The position numbers and the translations under genes are program-made. Source: Siphonodentalium dalli (lineage: Eukaryota > Mollusca > Scaphopoda > Gadilida > Siphonodentaliidae). Taken from it: 64,000 bases of DNA. Shown here in pieces: positions 36,539 to 50,358 of this stretch; position 1 is the first letter of the stretch, and every line of letters starts with the position of its first letter. Location: NCBI GenBank assembly GCA_032622095.1, contig CP136065.1, positions 35,126,732 through 35,190,731 on the forward strand, given 5' to 3'. The notes under the pieces are model-generated. The model saw nothing but the letters and a program-made list of their open reading frames with translations. It had not been told where the DNA came from and ran no database searches.

Positions 36539-39500
36539 TTTCGGTACATTTCAACAATCGTTCTGCCTGTGGGACGATTTCCGGCTCGTATGGTATAGCA
36601 AAGGCGTCAATGACACATTTTGGGCCATCGGAATATCTCACGGACAATTCAATCTGATTGAGCTCATCGAAAAACCCCTAAATACCAAATTTCAGTTCGA
36701 TATCTTGAAACATGTAAGAGAAATCCATCGACATTGTTTTCTATTCACGGTAAATTCTCTTTGCAATTTGGCGAACCCCTTGAGGAACAGAGTTTGATTG
36801 ACGTATGTTCACGTTGTCTACACCAGAGTTCCTCCGTCGTTTGGCGTCAAACCAAGTGTACGATGGACCAGGGCATGCCCGACTTGATAGGAATCGGCAT
36901 TTATGCGATCAAATTCTGTTTCCTATGATCAGATCTGTACCTTGTATTCGTTGACCTCTTAGAGAGTTTGAACTCTAAGTCTCGCCCACAAAACACACAA
37001 ATTTCCACCATCTATATTCAAATGGCCGTATCCCATAGACGTCTCAACGTGCGGAGCTGCATGTGCGATACGTCGTTTGGACATATACATCGTCGGCTAC
37101 TCCGTGATGTACGTGTTGATAATTCAACTGTTAAAGGGCAAATGGCAAACAAGTGGCAAAAGTTTGGTTGGTTTCCATTAATCATGATATTCGAATTAAA
37201 CACACGTTTTGGAGAAAGAGCGAATTTGACAATGACGTCGCCCTGATTCAACCCAGAAACGTCATTAGCACATGCTGTAATGAACGACCTTGATTGGCCT
37301 TGACCTTGCCCAATAATTTGGCCAAATGTCATTTTCGTGGTCACCAATATCTGTGCTACATACTCGCATAAAATTCATCGGCATGTGACATATGTCATTT
37401 TTTCAGAATTTTCTGGACGAATTTGTTCATTTAAGGGAGAATCACCCATATATATGCGAGCATCGCATATAAAAGAGAATACCTTGACCTTGTAAGCCAG
37501 TGCATTCTCTTAAATATGCGAGACTCGCATATTTTAGAGACCACTGGCACAGGATCTTTATTGCTGCACCAGCCATGAATTCAGCCTGTGACGCCATGAC
37601 ACATTCTTGTTAAAGAGCCCACCGTCCAAACTATGATATTTCAGAGTGATTAATTGTTGTGTTTCAACACTTATGGTGTGCATGTTGAGGTACCATTTTC
37701 AAGATTGTCGTGTGCAATCTTGCTCATTAGCACTTTTAGTAGAAAAAATATGATCAGACACGATTTCCCAAGGGATTTTGCAGTATTGTTAAATAATCAC
37801 ACATAAATCTTTCACACCACTTTTGAACAGTTATCGATTCTCTCTTAAGCGTCGGCGATAAGTCGACATTTAAACATTATTTCATTGCACGGTACACCGG
37901 TCGTTATAAAATGGCTCACCCCAATGCCCGTGACCACTTGTTCTAGCCTTGAAATTGTGCGTCTGTCCCCAGATGGTGAATTTAGTGATGCTACCCCCGC
38001 TTATCGGGCTAGCATCACCAAATTCACCCTCTGGGGACCTCATTCTGCTTGCACCCCAGCAGAATGAGGTTCCCAGATGGTGAATTTGGTGATGCTAGCC
38101 CGCTATGCGGGGTAGCATCACTAAATTCACCCCCCCCGGGACCTCATTCTGCAAATGCCAGACAAAGTGTTGTTTTTTCGACAAAATTTCAGTCACTTTA
38201 TTAATTCCAACCCCGGTGACCCTGCAAGTTAAGCAACAAGTACAAGCCTTGAAATAGTGTGTCGGTCATTTGCAGAATGAGGTTCCCAGGGGGTGAATTT
38301 AGTTATGCATAGCGGGCTAGCATCACCAAATTCACACTCTGTGAACCTCATTCTGCTGAGGTGTAAGCAGAATGAGGTCCCCAGAGGGTGAATTTGGTGT
38401 TGCTAGCCCGCAATGCGGGGTAGCATAACTAAATTCACCTTCTGGGGGACAGACGCACTATTTCAAGGCTAGAACAAGTAGTCACGGGCATTTTATAACG
38501 ACCGTTGCCTTTGAAATAATGTTTAATTGTCGATTTATCGCCGACGCTTAAGAGAAACTCGATAACTGTTCAAAAGTGGTGTGAAAGATTTATGTGTGAT
38601 TATTTAACAATACTGCAAAATCCCTTGGGAAATCGTGTCTGATCATATTTTTTCTACTAACAGTTGCTTAACTTGCAGCGTCACGGCAAGAGGGAAGTCG
38701 CCCCCATCTCGTCCACCGGGGTTGGAATTAATAAAGTGACTGAAATTTTGGCGAAAAACACTTTGCCAATACATTCTCTTATATATGGGTGATTCCCCCT
38801 TAAACGGACAAATTGATGTCTCGTGTACAATTGTTCCATAAAAATATGATTGTGCCACAAACAAGACCTATTGTGGCCTTCCATTTCACTGAGGAGCATG
38901 TGGCACAACGTTATGGTATAACAGTATTGTAATATATCAACACATGCCTTTAGTTACATGATCAAAACAACGAGAAAACACGAAAATCGCACTGTCTCAT
39001 CGCCTAACTGCGAAATTTCATTTTATTCCTATTAAGTTATCTTACCTCTAATTGACAGAGAACGTGCAGTGTTATGTTATTTCTTGGACTGTTTATCTAT
39101 GAATATCATTTATGATGCACGTTTTTCGTGGTTTGATGTAAATATTGACTCTGAAACATCGAAAACCGCCTGTCTCGAGAAATATCCACACCGCGACATT
39201 ATTTACAATATAGGCTATCCCGGTTCCATTTTAACTAAGGTCAACAACCTACCATATGCATAAGAAAGTTTTGCCTTTTGACATTTTGTTTTGAAGATTT
39301 TGGACAATATAAAGAATCGAAACACATGAAAAATGAGACGAAAATAAGTGTACCCTCCAGCGCACCTTAATTAATGTCCACACCGCGATGCTATCAAAGG
39401 AACTATAAAATATGTCGGGAGACTACCAAAATTGCTCAAATAGTACACATGGGGTGAAGAATCGTGAATAAAAACGAATGGACGCCTGACATAAACAGAA

Positions 39501-39747
39501 AATGAAAAAAAAATGAAGAAAATATAAAAATTGTCCACACCGCGACATGTCCACACCTCGACGCAGAATAACGTTACAGCCAGCCACAGACACATTTCAC
39601 GATTAGAATATTTGGGTGGTTCTGTTGTAAAAGAGTCAACACGATGTACATACACATATAGTTCCTATTGGATGGGGGGGAATGAGTGAGTGAGTGGGGG
39701 GGGGTGTGCTCAGATATAGAAGCAGATGACAATTTGAAAATCAACTG
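36539..39747. repeat. Tandem repeat unit 14, long form (3209 bp)
   Basis: Core 1856 bp plus G7 and G9 tracts and a 1337-bp insert. The insert lacks the same 20 bp missing from unit 9. Confidence 0.97.
37449..38785 (+). mobile_element. Insert copy in unit 14 (1337 bp)
   Basis: 20-bp deletion in copy B (CCCCGGTGACCCTGC near 38211), identical to that in unit 9. C tract C8. Confidence 0.72.
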
Positions 39748-42700
39748 TTTCGGTACATTTCAACAATCGTTCTGCCTGTGGGACGATTTCCGGCTCGTAT
39801 GGTATAGCAAAGGCGTCAATGACGCATTTTGGGCCATCGGAATATCTCACGGACAATTCAATCTGATTGAGCTCATCGAAAAACCCCTAAATACCAAATT
39901 TCAGTTCGATATCTTGAAACATGTAAGAGAAATCCATCGACATTGTTTTCTATTCACGGTAAATTCTCTTTGCAATTTGGCGAACCCCTTGAGGAACAGA
40001 GTTTGATTGACGTATGTTCACGTTGTCTACACCAGAGTTCCTCCGTCGTTTGGCGTCAAACCAAGTGTACGATGGACCAGGGCATGCCCGACTTGATAGG
40101 AATCGGCATTTATGCGATCAAATTCTGTTTCCTATGATCAGATCTGTACCTTGTATTCGTTGACCTCTTAGAGAGTTTGAACTCTAAGTCTCGCCCACAA
40201 AACACACAAATTTCCACCATCTATATTCAAATGGCCGTATCCCATAGACGTCTCAACGTGCGGAGCTGCATGTGCGATACGTCGTTTGGACATATACATC
40301 GTCGGCTACTCCGTGATGTACGTGTTGATAATTCAACTGTTAAAGGGCAAATGGCAAACAAGTGGCAAAAGTTTGGTTGGTTTCCATTAATCATGATATT
40401 CGAATTAAACACACGTTTTGGAGAAAGAGCGAATTTGACAATGACGTCGCCCTGATTCAACCCAGAAACGTCATTAGCACATGCTGTAATGAACGACCTT
40501 GATTGGCCTTGACCTTGCCCAATAATTTGGCCAAATGTCATTTTCGTGGTCACCAATATCTGTGCTACATACTCGCATAAAATTCATCGGCATGTGACAT
40601 ATGTCATTTTTTCAGAATTTTCTGGACGAATTTGTTCATTTAAGGGAGAATCACCCATATATATGCGAGCATCGCATATAAAAGAGAATACCTTGACCTT
40701 GTAAGCCAGTGCATTCTCTTAAATATGCGAGACTCGCATATTTTAGAGACCACTGGCACAGGATCTTTATTGCTGCACCAGCCATGAATTCAGCCTGTGA
40801 CGCCATGACACATTCTTGTTAAAGAGCCCACCGTCCAAACTATGATATTTCAGAGTGATTAATTGTTGTGTTTCAACACTTATGGTGTGCATGTTGAGGT
40901 ACCATTTTCAAGATTGTCGTGTGCAATCTTGCTCATTAGCACTTTTAGTAGAAAAAATATGATCAGACACGATTTCCCAAGGGATTTTGCAGTATTGTTA
41001 AATAATCACACATAAATCTTTCACACCACTTTTGAACAGTTATCGATTCTCTCTTAAGCGTCGGCGATAAGTCGACTTTTAAACATTATTTCATTGCACG
41101 GTACACCGGTCGTTATAAAATGGCTCACCCCAATGCCCGTGACCACTTGTTCTAGCCTTGAAATTGTGCGTCTGTCCCCAGATGGTGAATTTAGTGATGC
41201 TACCCCGCTTATCGGGCTAGCATCACCAAATTCACCCTCTGGGGACCTCATTCTGCTTGCACCCCAGCAGAATGAGGTTCCCAGATGGTGAATTTGGTGA
41301 TGCTAGCCCGCTATGCGGGGTAGCATCACTAAATTCACCCCCCCCCGGGACCTCATTCTGCAAATGCCAGACAAAGTGTTGTTTTTTCGACAAAATTTCA
41401 GTCACTTTATTAATTCCAACCCCGGTGGACTTCCCTCTTTTGTCGTGACCCTGCAAGTTAAGCAACAAGTACAAGCCTTGAAATAGTGTGTCGGTCATTT
41501 GCAGAATGAGGTTCCCAGGGGGTGAATTTAGTTATGCATAGCGGGCTAGCATCACCAAATTCACACTCTGTGAACCTCATTCTGCTGAGGTGTAAGCAGA
41601 ATGAGGTCCCCAGAGGGTGAATTTGGTGTTGCTAGCCCGCAATGCGGGGTAGCATAACTAAATTCACCTTCTGGGGGACAGACGCACTATTTCAAGGCTA
41701 GAACAAGTAGTCACGGGCATTTTATAACGACCGTTGCCTTTGAAATAATGTTTAATTGTCGATTTATCGCCGACGCTTAAGAGAAACTCGATAACTGTTC
41801 AAAAGTGGTGTGAAAGATTTATGTGTGATTATTTAACAATACTGCAAAATCCCTTGGGAAATCGTGTCTGATCATATTTTTTCTACTAACAGTTGCTTAA
41901 CTTGCAGCGTCACGGCAAGAGGGAAGTCGCTCCCATCTCGTCCACCGGGGTTGGAATTAATAAAGTGACTGAAATTTTGGCGAAAAACACTTTGCCAATA
42001 CATTCTCTTATATATGGGTGATTCCCCCTTAAACGGACAAATTGATGTCTCGTGTACAATTGTTCCATAAAAATATGATTGTGCCACAAACAAGACCTAT
42101 TGTGGCCTTCCATTTCACTGAGGAGCATGTGGCACAACGTTATGGTATAACAGTATTGTAATATATCAACACATGCCTTTAGTTACATGATCAAAACAAC
42201 GAGAAAACACGAAAATCGCACTGTCTCATCGCCTAACTGCGAAATTTCATTTTATTCCTATTAAGTTATCTTACCTCTAATTGACAGAGAACGTGCAGTG
42301 TTATGTTATTTCTTGGACTGTTTATCTATGAATATCATTTATGATGCACGTTTTTCGTGGTTTGATGTAAATATTGACTCTGAAACATCGAAAACCGCCT
42401 GTCTCGAGAAATATCCACACCGCGACATTATTTACAATATAGGCTATCCCGGTTCCATTTTAACTAAGGTCAACAACCTACCATATGCATAAGAAAGTTT
42501 TGCCTTTTGACATTTTGTTTTGAAGATTTTGGACAATATAAAGAATCGAAACACATGAAAAATGAGACGAAAATAAGTGTACCCTCCAGCGCACCTTAAT
42601 TAATGTCCACACCGCGATGCTATCAAAGGAACTATAAAATATGTCGGGAGACTACCAAAATTGCTCAAATAGTACACATGGGGTGAAGAATCGTGAATAA

Positions 42701-42978
42701 AAACGAATGGACGCCTGACATAAACAGAAAATGAAAAAAAAATGAAGAAAATATAAAAATTGTCCACACCGCGACATGTCCACACCTCGACGCAGAATAA
42801 CGTTACAGCCAGCCACAGACACATTTCACGATTAGAATATTTGGGTGGTTCTGTTGTAAAAGAGTCAACACGATGTACATACACATATAGTTCCTATTGG
42901 ATGGGGGGGGGAATGAGTGAGTGAGTGGGGGGGGGTGTGCTCAGATATAGAAGCAGATGACAATTTGAAAATCAACTG
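39748..42978. repeat. Tandem repeat unit 15, long form (3231 bp)
   Basis: Core 1856 bp plus G9 and G9 tracts and a 1357-bp insert. It shares GACGCATTTT near 39822 with unit 10. GTCGACTTTTAAAC near 41074 and GTCGCTCCC near 41928 are private. Confidence 0.97.
40658..42014 (+). mobile_element. Insert copy in unit 15 (1357 bp)
   Basis: H1 C4, H2 C9. Two private substitutions (near 41076 and 41931). Confidence 0.72.
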
Positions 42979-45900
42979 TTTCGGTACATTTCAACAATCG
43001 TTCTGCCTGTGGGACGATTTCCGGCTCGTATGGTATAGCAAAGGCGTCAATGACACATTTTGGGCCATCGGAATATCTCACGGACAATTCAATCTGATTG
43101 AGCTCATCGAAAAACCCCTAAATACCAAATTTCAGTTCGATATCTTGGAACATGTAAGAGAAATCCATCGACATTGTTTTCTATTCACGGTAAATTCTCT
43201 TTGCAATTTGGCGAACCCCTTGAGGAACAGAGTTTGATTGACGTATGTTCACGTTGTCTACACCAGAGTTCCTCCGTCGTTTGGCGTCAAACCAAGTGTA
43301 CGATGGACCAGGGCATGCCCGACTTGATAGGAATCGGCATTTATGCGATCAAATTCTGTTTCCTATGATCAGATCTGTACCTTGTATTCGTTGACCTCTT
43401 AGAGAGTTTGAACTCTAAGTCTCGCCCACAAAACACACAAATTTCCACCATCTATATTCAAATGGCCGTATCCCATAGACGTCTCAACGTGCGGAGCTGC
43501 ATGTGCGATACGTCGTTTGGACATATACATCGTCGGCTACTCCGTGATGTACGTGTTGATAATTCAACTGTTAAAGGGCAAATGGCAAACAAGTGGCAAA
43601 AGTTTGGTTGGTTTCCATTAATCATGATATTCGAATTAAACACACGTTTTGGAGAAAGAGCGAATTTGACAATGACGTCGCCCTGATTCAACCCAGAAAC
43701 GTCATTAGCACATGCTGTAATGAACGACCTTGATTGGCCTTGACCTTGCCCAATAATTTGGCCAAATGTCATTTTCGTGGTCACCAATATCTGTGCTACA
43801 TACTCGCATAAAATTCATCGGCATGTGACATATGTCATTTTTTCAGAATTTTCTGGACGAATTTGTTCATTTAAGGGAGAATCACCCATATATATGCGAG
43901 CATCGCATATAAAAGAGAATACCTTGACCTTGTAAGCCAGTGCATTCTCTTAAATATGCGAGACTCGCATATTTTAGAGACCACTGGCACAGGATCTTTA
44001 TTGCTGCACCAGCCATGAATTCAGCCTGTGACGCCATGACACATTCTTGTTAAAGAGCCCACCGTCCAAACTATGATATTTCAGAGTGATTAATTGTTGT
44101 GTTTCAACACTTATGGTGTGCATGTTGAGGTACCATTTTCAAGATTGTCGTGTGCAATCTTGCTCATTAGCACTTTTAGTAGAAAAAATATGATCAGACA
44201 CGATTTCCCAAGGGATTTTGCAGTATTGTTAAATAATCACACATAAATCTTTCACACCACTTTTGAACAGTTATCGATTCTCTCTTAAGCGTCGGCGATA
44301 AGTCGACATTTAAACATTATTTCATTGCACGGTACACCGGTCGTTATAAAATGGCTCACCCCAATGCCCGTGACCACTTGTTCTAGCCTTGAAATTGTGC
44401 GTCTGTCCCCAGATGGTGAATTTAGTGATGCTACCCCCGCTTATCGGGCTAGCATCACCAAATTCACCCTCTGGGGACCTCATTCTGCTTGCACCCCAGC
44501 AGAATGAGGTTCCCAGATGGTGAATTTGGTGATGCTAGCCCGCTATGCGGGGTAGCATCACTAAATTCACCCCCCCCCCCGGGACCTCATTCTGCAAATG
44601 CCAGACAAAGTGTTGTTTTTTTCGACAAAATTTCAGTCACTTTATTAATTCCAACCCCGGTGGACTTCCCTCTTTTGTCGTGACCCTGCAAGTTAAGCAA
44701 CAAGTACAAGCCTTGAAATAGTGTGTCGGTCATTTGCAGAATGAGGTTCCCAGGGGGTGAATTTAGTTATGCATAGCGGGCTAGCATCACCAAATTCACA
44801 CTCTGTGAACCTCATTCTGCTGAGGTGTAAGCAGAATGAGGTCCCCAGAGGGTGAATTTGGTGTTGCTAGCCCGCAATGCGGGGTAGCATAACTAAATTC
44901 ACCTTCTGGGGGACAGACGCACTATTTCAAGGCTAGAACAAGTAGTCACGGGCATTTTATAACGACCGTTGCCTTTGAAATAATGTTTAATTGTCGATTT
45001 ATCGCCGACGCTTAAGAGAAACTCGATAACTGTTCAAAAGTGGTGTGAAAGATTTATGTGTGATTATTTAACAATACTGCAAAATCCCTTGGGAAATCGT
45101 GTCTGATCATATTTTTTCTACTAACAGTTGCTTAACTTGCAGCGTCACGGCAAGAGGGAAGTCGCCCCCATCTCGTCCACCGGGGTTGGAATTAATAAAG
45201 TGACTGAAATTTTGGCGAAAAACACTTTGCCAATACATTCTCTTATATATGGGTGATTCCCCCTTAAACGGACAAATTGATGTCTCGTGTACAATTGTTC
45301 CATAAAAATATGATTGTGCCACAAACAAGACCTATTGTGGCCTTCCATTTCACTGAGGAGCATGTGGCACAACGTTATGGTATAACAGTATTGTAATATA
45401 TCAACACATGCCTTTAGTTACATGATCAAAACAACGAGAAAACACGAAAATCGCACTGTCTCATCGCCTAACTGCGAAATTTCATTTTATTCCTATTAAG
45501 TTATCTTACCTCTAATTGACAGAGAACGTGCAGTGTTATGTTATTTCTTGGACTGTTTATCTATGAATATCATTTATGATGCACGTTTTTCGTGGTTTGA
45601 TGTAAATATTGACTCTGAAACATCGAAAACCGCCTGTCTCGAGAAATATCCACACCGCGACATTATTTACAATATAGGCTATCCCGGTTCCATTTTAACT
45701 AAGGTCAACAACCTACCATATGCATAAGAAAGTTTTGCCTTTTGACATTTTGTTTTGAAGATTTTGGACAATATAAAGAATCGAAACACATGAAAAATGA
45801 GACGAAAATAAGTGTACCCTCCAGCGCACCTTAATTAATGTCCACACCGCGATGCTATCAAAGGAACTATAAAATATGTCGGGAGACTACCAAAATTGCT

Positions 45901-46213
45901 CAAATAGTACACATGGGGTGAAGAATCGTGAATAAAAACGAATGGACGCCTGACATAAACAGAAAATGAAAAAAAAATGAAGAAAATATAAAAATTGTCC
46001 ACACCGCGACATGTCCACACCTCGACGCAGAATAACGTTACAGCCAGCCACAGACACATTTCACGATTAGAATATTTGGGTGGTTCTGTTGTAAAAGAGT
46101 CAACACGATGTACATACACATATAGTTCCTATTGTATGGGGGGGAATGAGTGAGTGAGTGGGGGGGGGGGTGTGCTCAGATATAGAAGCAGATGACAATT
46201 TGAAAATCAACTG
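42979..46213. repeat. Tandem repeat unit 16, long form (3235 bp)
   Basis: Core 1856 bp plus G7 and G11 tracts and a 1361-bp insert. TCTTGGAACATG near 43145 is private. The end of the unit reads CCTATTGTATGGG near 46133 instead of CCTATTGGATGGG, a variant also found at the end of unit 19. Confidence 0.97.
43889..45249 (+). mobile_element. Insert copy in unit 16 (1361 bp)
   Basis: H1 C5, H2 C11 and a T7 run near 44617, otherwise reference-like. Confidence 0.72.
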
Positions 46214-49200
46214 TTTCGGTACATTTCAACAATCGTTCTGCCTGTGGGACGATTTCCGGCTCGTATGGTATAGCAAAGGCGTCAATGACACATTTTGGGC
46301 CATCGGAATATCTCACGGACAATTCAATCTGATTGAGCTCATCGAAAAACCCCTAAATACCAAATTTCAGTTCGATATCTTGAAACATGTAAGAGAAATC
46401 CATCGACATTGTTTTCTATTCACGGTAAATTCTCTTTGCAATTTGGCGAACCCCTTGAGGAACAGAGTTTGATTGACGTATGTTCACGTTGTCTACACCA
46501 GAGTTCCTCCGTCGTTTGGCGTCAAACCAAGTGTACGATGGACCAGGGCATGCCCGACTTGATAGGAATCGGCATTTATGCGATCAAATTCTGTTTCCTA
46601 TGATCAGATCTGTACCTTGTATTCGTTGACCTCTTAGAGAGTTTGAACTCTAAGTCTCGCCCACAAAACACACAAATTTCCACCATCTATATTCAAATGG
46701 CCGTATCCCATAGACGTCTCAACGTGCGGAGCTGCATGTGCGATACGTCGTTTGGACATATACATCGTCGGCTACTCCGTGATGTACGTGTTGATAATTC
46801 AACTGTTAAAGGGCAAATGGCAAACAAGTGGCAAAAGTTTGGTTGGTTTCCATTAATCATGATATTCGAATTAAACACACGTTTTGGAGAAAGAGCGAAT
46901 TTGACAATGACGTCGCCCTGATTCAACCCAGAAACGTCATTAGCACATGCTGTAATGAACGACCTTGATTGGCCTTGACCTTGCCCAATAATTTGGCCAA
47001 ATGTCATTTTCGTGGTCACCAATATCTGTGCTACATACTCGCATAAAATTCATCGGCATGTGACATATGTCATTTTTTCAGAATTTTCTGGACGAATTTG
47101 TTCATTTAAGGGAGAATCACCCATATATATGCGAGCATTGCATATAAAAGAGAATACCTTGACCTTGTAAGCCAGTGCATTCTCTTAAATATGCGAGACT
47201 CGCATATTTTAGAGACCACTGGCACAGGATCTTTATTGCTGCACCAGCCATGAATTCAGCCTGTGACGCCATGACACATTCTTGTTAAAGAGCCCACCGT
47301 CCAAACTATGATATTTCAGAGTGATTAATTGTTGTGTTTCAACACTTATGGTGTGCATGTTGAGGTACCATTTTCAAGATTGTCGTGTGCAATCTTGCTC
47401 ATTAGCACTTTTAGTAGAAAAAATATGATCAGACACGATTTCCCAAGGGATTTTGCAGTATTGTTAAATAATCACACATAAATCTTTCACACCACTTTTG
47501 AACAGTTATCGATTCTCTCTTAAGCGTCGGCGATAAGTCGACATTTAAACATTATTTCATTGCACGGTACACCGGTCGTTATAAAATGGCTCACCCCAAT
47601 GCCCGCGACCACTTGTTCTAGCCTTGAAATTGTGCGTCTGTCCCCAGATGGTGAATTTAGTGATGCTACCCCCGCTTATCGGGCTAGCATCACCAAATTC
47701 ACCCTCTGGGGACCTCATTCTGCTTGCACCCAAGCAGAATGAGGTTCCCAGATGGTGAATTTGGTGATGCTAGCCCGCTATGCGGGGTAGCATCACTAAA
47801 TTCACCCCCCCCCGGGACCTCATTCTGCAAATGCCAGACAAAGTGTTGTTTTTTCGACAAAATTTCAGTCACTTTATTAATTCCAACCCCGGTGGACTTC
47901 CCTCTTTTGTCGTGACCCTGCAAGTTAAGCAACAAGTACAAGCCTTGAAATAGTGTGTCGGTCATTTGCAGAATGAGGTTCCCAGGGGGTGAATTTAGTT
48001 ATGCATAGCGGGCTAGCATCACCAAATTCACACTCTGTGAACCTCATTCTGCTGAGGTGTAAGCAGAATGAGGTCCCCAGAGGGTGAATTTGGTGTTGCT
48101 AGCCCGCAATGCGGGGGTAGCATAACTAAATTCACCTTCTGGGGGACAGACGCACTATTTCAAGGCTAGAACAAGTAGTCACGGGCATTTTATAACGACC
48201 GTTGCCTTTGAAATAATGTTTAATTGTCGATTTATCGCCGACGCTTAAGAGAAACTCGATAACTGTTCAAAAGTGGTGTGAAAGATTTATGTGTGATTAT
48301 TTAACAATACTGCAAAATCCCTTGGGAAATCGTGTCTGATCATATTTTTTCTACTAACAGTTGCTTAACTTGCAGCGTCACGGCAAGAGGGAAGTCGCCC
48401 CCATCTCGTCCACCGGGGTTGGAATTAATAAAGTGACTGAAATTTTGGCGAAAAACACTTTGCCAATACATTCTCTTATATATGGGTGATTCCCCCTTAA
48501 ACGGACAAATTGATGTCTCGTGTACAATTGTTCCATAAAAATATGATTGTGCCACAAACAAGACCTATTGTGGCCTTCCATTTCACTGAGGAGCATGTGG
48601 CACAACGTTATGGTATAACAGTATTGTAATATATCAACACATGCCTTTAGTTACATGATCAAAACAACGAGAAAACACGAAAATCGCACTGTCTCATCGC
48701 CTAACTGCGAAATTTCATTTTATTCCTATTAAGTTATCTTACCTCTAATTGACAGAGAACGTGCAGTGTTATGTTATTTCTTGGACTGTTTATCTATGAA
48801 TATCATTTATGATGCACGTTTTTCGTGGTTTGATGTAAATATTGACTCTGAAACATCGAAAACCGCCTGTCTCGAGAAATATCCACACCGCGACATTATT
48901 TACAATATAGGCTATCCCGGTTCCATTTTAACTAAGGTCAACAACCTACCATATGCATAAGAAAGTTTTGCCTTTTGACATTTTGTTTTGAAGATTTTGG
49001 ACAATATAAAGAATCGAAACACATGAAAAATGAGACGAAAATAAGTGTACCCTCCAGCGCACCTTAATTAATGTCCACACCGCGATGCTATCAAAGGAAC
49101 TATAAAATATGTCGGGAGACTACCAAAATTGCTCAAATAGTACACATGGGGTGAAGAATCGTGAATAAAAACGAATGGACGCCTGACATAAACAGAAAAT

Positions 49201-49448
49201 GAAAAAAAAATGAAGAAAATATAAAAATTGTCCACACCGCGACATGTCCACACCTCGACGCAGAATAACGTTACAGCCAGCCACAGACACATTTCACGAT
49301 TAGAATATTTGGGTGGTTCTGTTGTAAAAGAGTCAACACGATGTACATACACATATAGTTCCTATTGGATGGGGGGGGGAATGAGTGAGTGAGTGGGGGG
49401 GGGGGTGTGCTCAGATATAGAAGCAGATGACAATTTGAAAATCAACTG
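46214..49448. repeat. Tandem repeat unit 17, long form (3235 bp)
   Basis: Core 1856 bp plus G9 and G11 tracts and a 1359-bp insert. It belongs with units 18 and 20 to an insert subtype defined by GAGCATTGCATAT, GCCCGCGACC and CACCCAAGCAG. Confidence 0.97.
47124..48482 (+). mobile_element. Insert copy in unit 17 (1359 bp)
   Basis: Subtype with GAGCATTGCATAT (left hairpin 1), GCCCGCGACC near 47602, CACCCAAGCAG near 47727 and H4 G5. C tract C9. Confidence 0.72.
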
Positions 49449-50358
49449 TTTCGGTACATTTCAACAATCGTTCTGCCTGTGGGACGATTTCCGGCTCGTA
49501 TGGTATAGCAAAGGCGTCAATGACACATTTTGGGCCATCGGAATATCTCACGGACAATTCAATCTGATTGAGCTCATCGAAAAACCCCTAAATACCAAAT
49601 TTCAGTTCGATATCTTGAAACATGTAAGAGAAATCCATCGACATTGTTTTCTATTCACGGTAAATTCTCTTTGCAATTTGGCGAACCCCTTGAGGAACAG
49701 AGTTTGATTGACGTATGTTCACGTTGTCTACACCAGAGTTCCTCCGTCGTTTGGCGTCAAACCAAGTGTACGATGGACCAGGGCATGCCCGACTTGATAG
49801 GAATCGGCATTTATGCGATCAAATTCTGTTTCCTATGATCAGATCTGTACCTTGTATTCGTTGACCTCTTAGAGAGTTTGAACTCTAAGTCTCGCCCACA
49901 AAACACACAAATTTCCACCATCTATATTCAAATGGCCGTATCCCATAGACGTCTCAACGTGCGGAGCTGCATGTGCGATACGTCGTTTGGACATATACAT
50001 CGTCGGCTACTCCGTGATGTACGTGTTGATAATTCAACTGTTAAAGGGCAAATGGCAAACAAGTGGCAAAAGTTTGGTTGGTTTCCATTAATCATGATAT
50101 TCGAATTAAACACACGTTTTGGAGAAAGAGCGAATTTGACAATGACGTCGCCCTGATTCAACCCAGAAACGTCATTAGCACATGCTGTAATGAACGACCT
50201 TGATTGGCCTTGACCTTGCCCAATAATTTGGCCAAATGTCATTTTCGTGGTCACCAATATCTGTGCTACATACTCGCATAAAATTCATCGGCATGTGACA
50301 TATGTCATTTTTTCAGAATTTTCTGGACGAATTTGTTCATTTAAGGGAGAATCACCCA

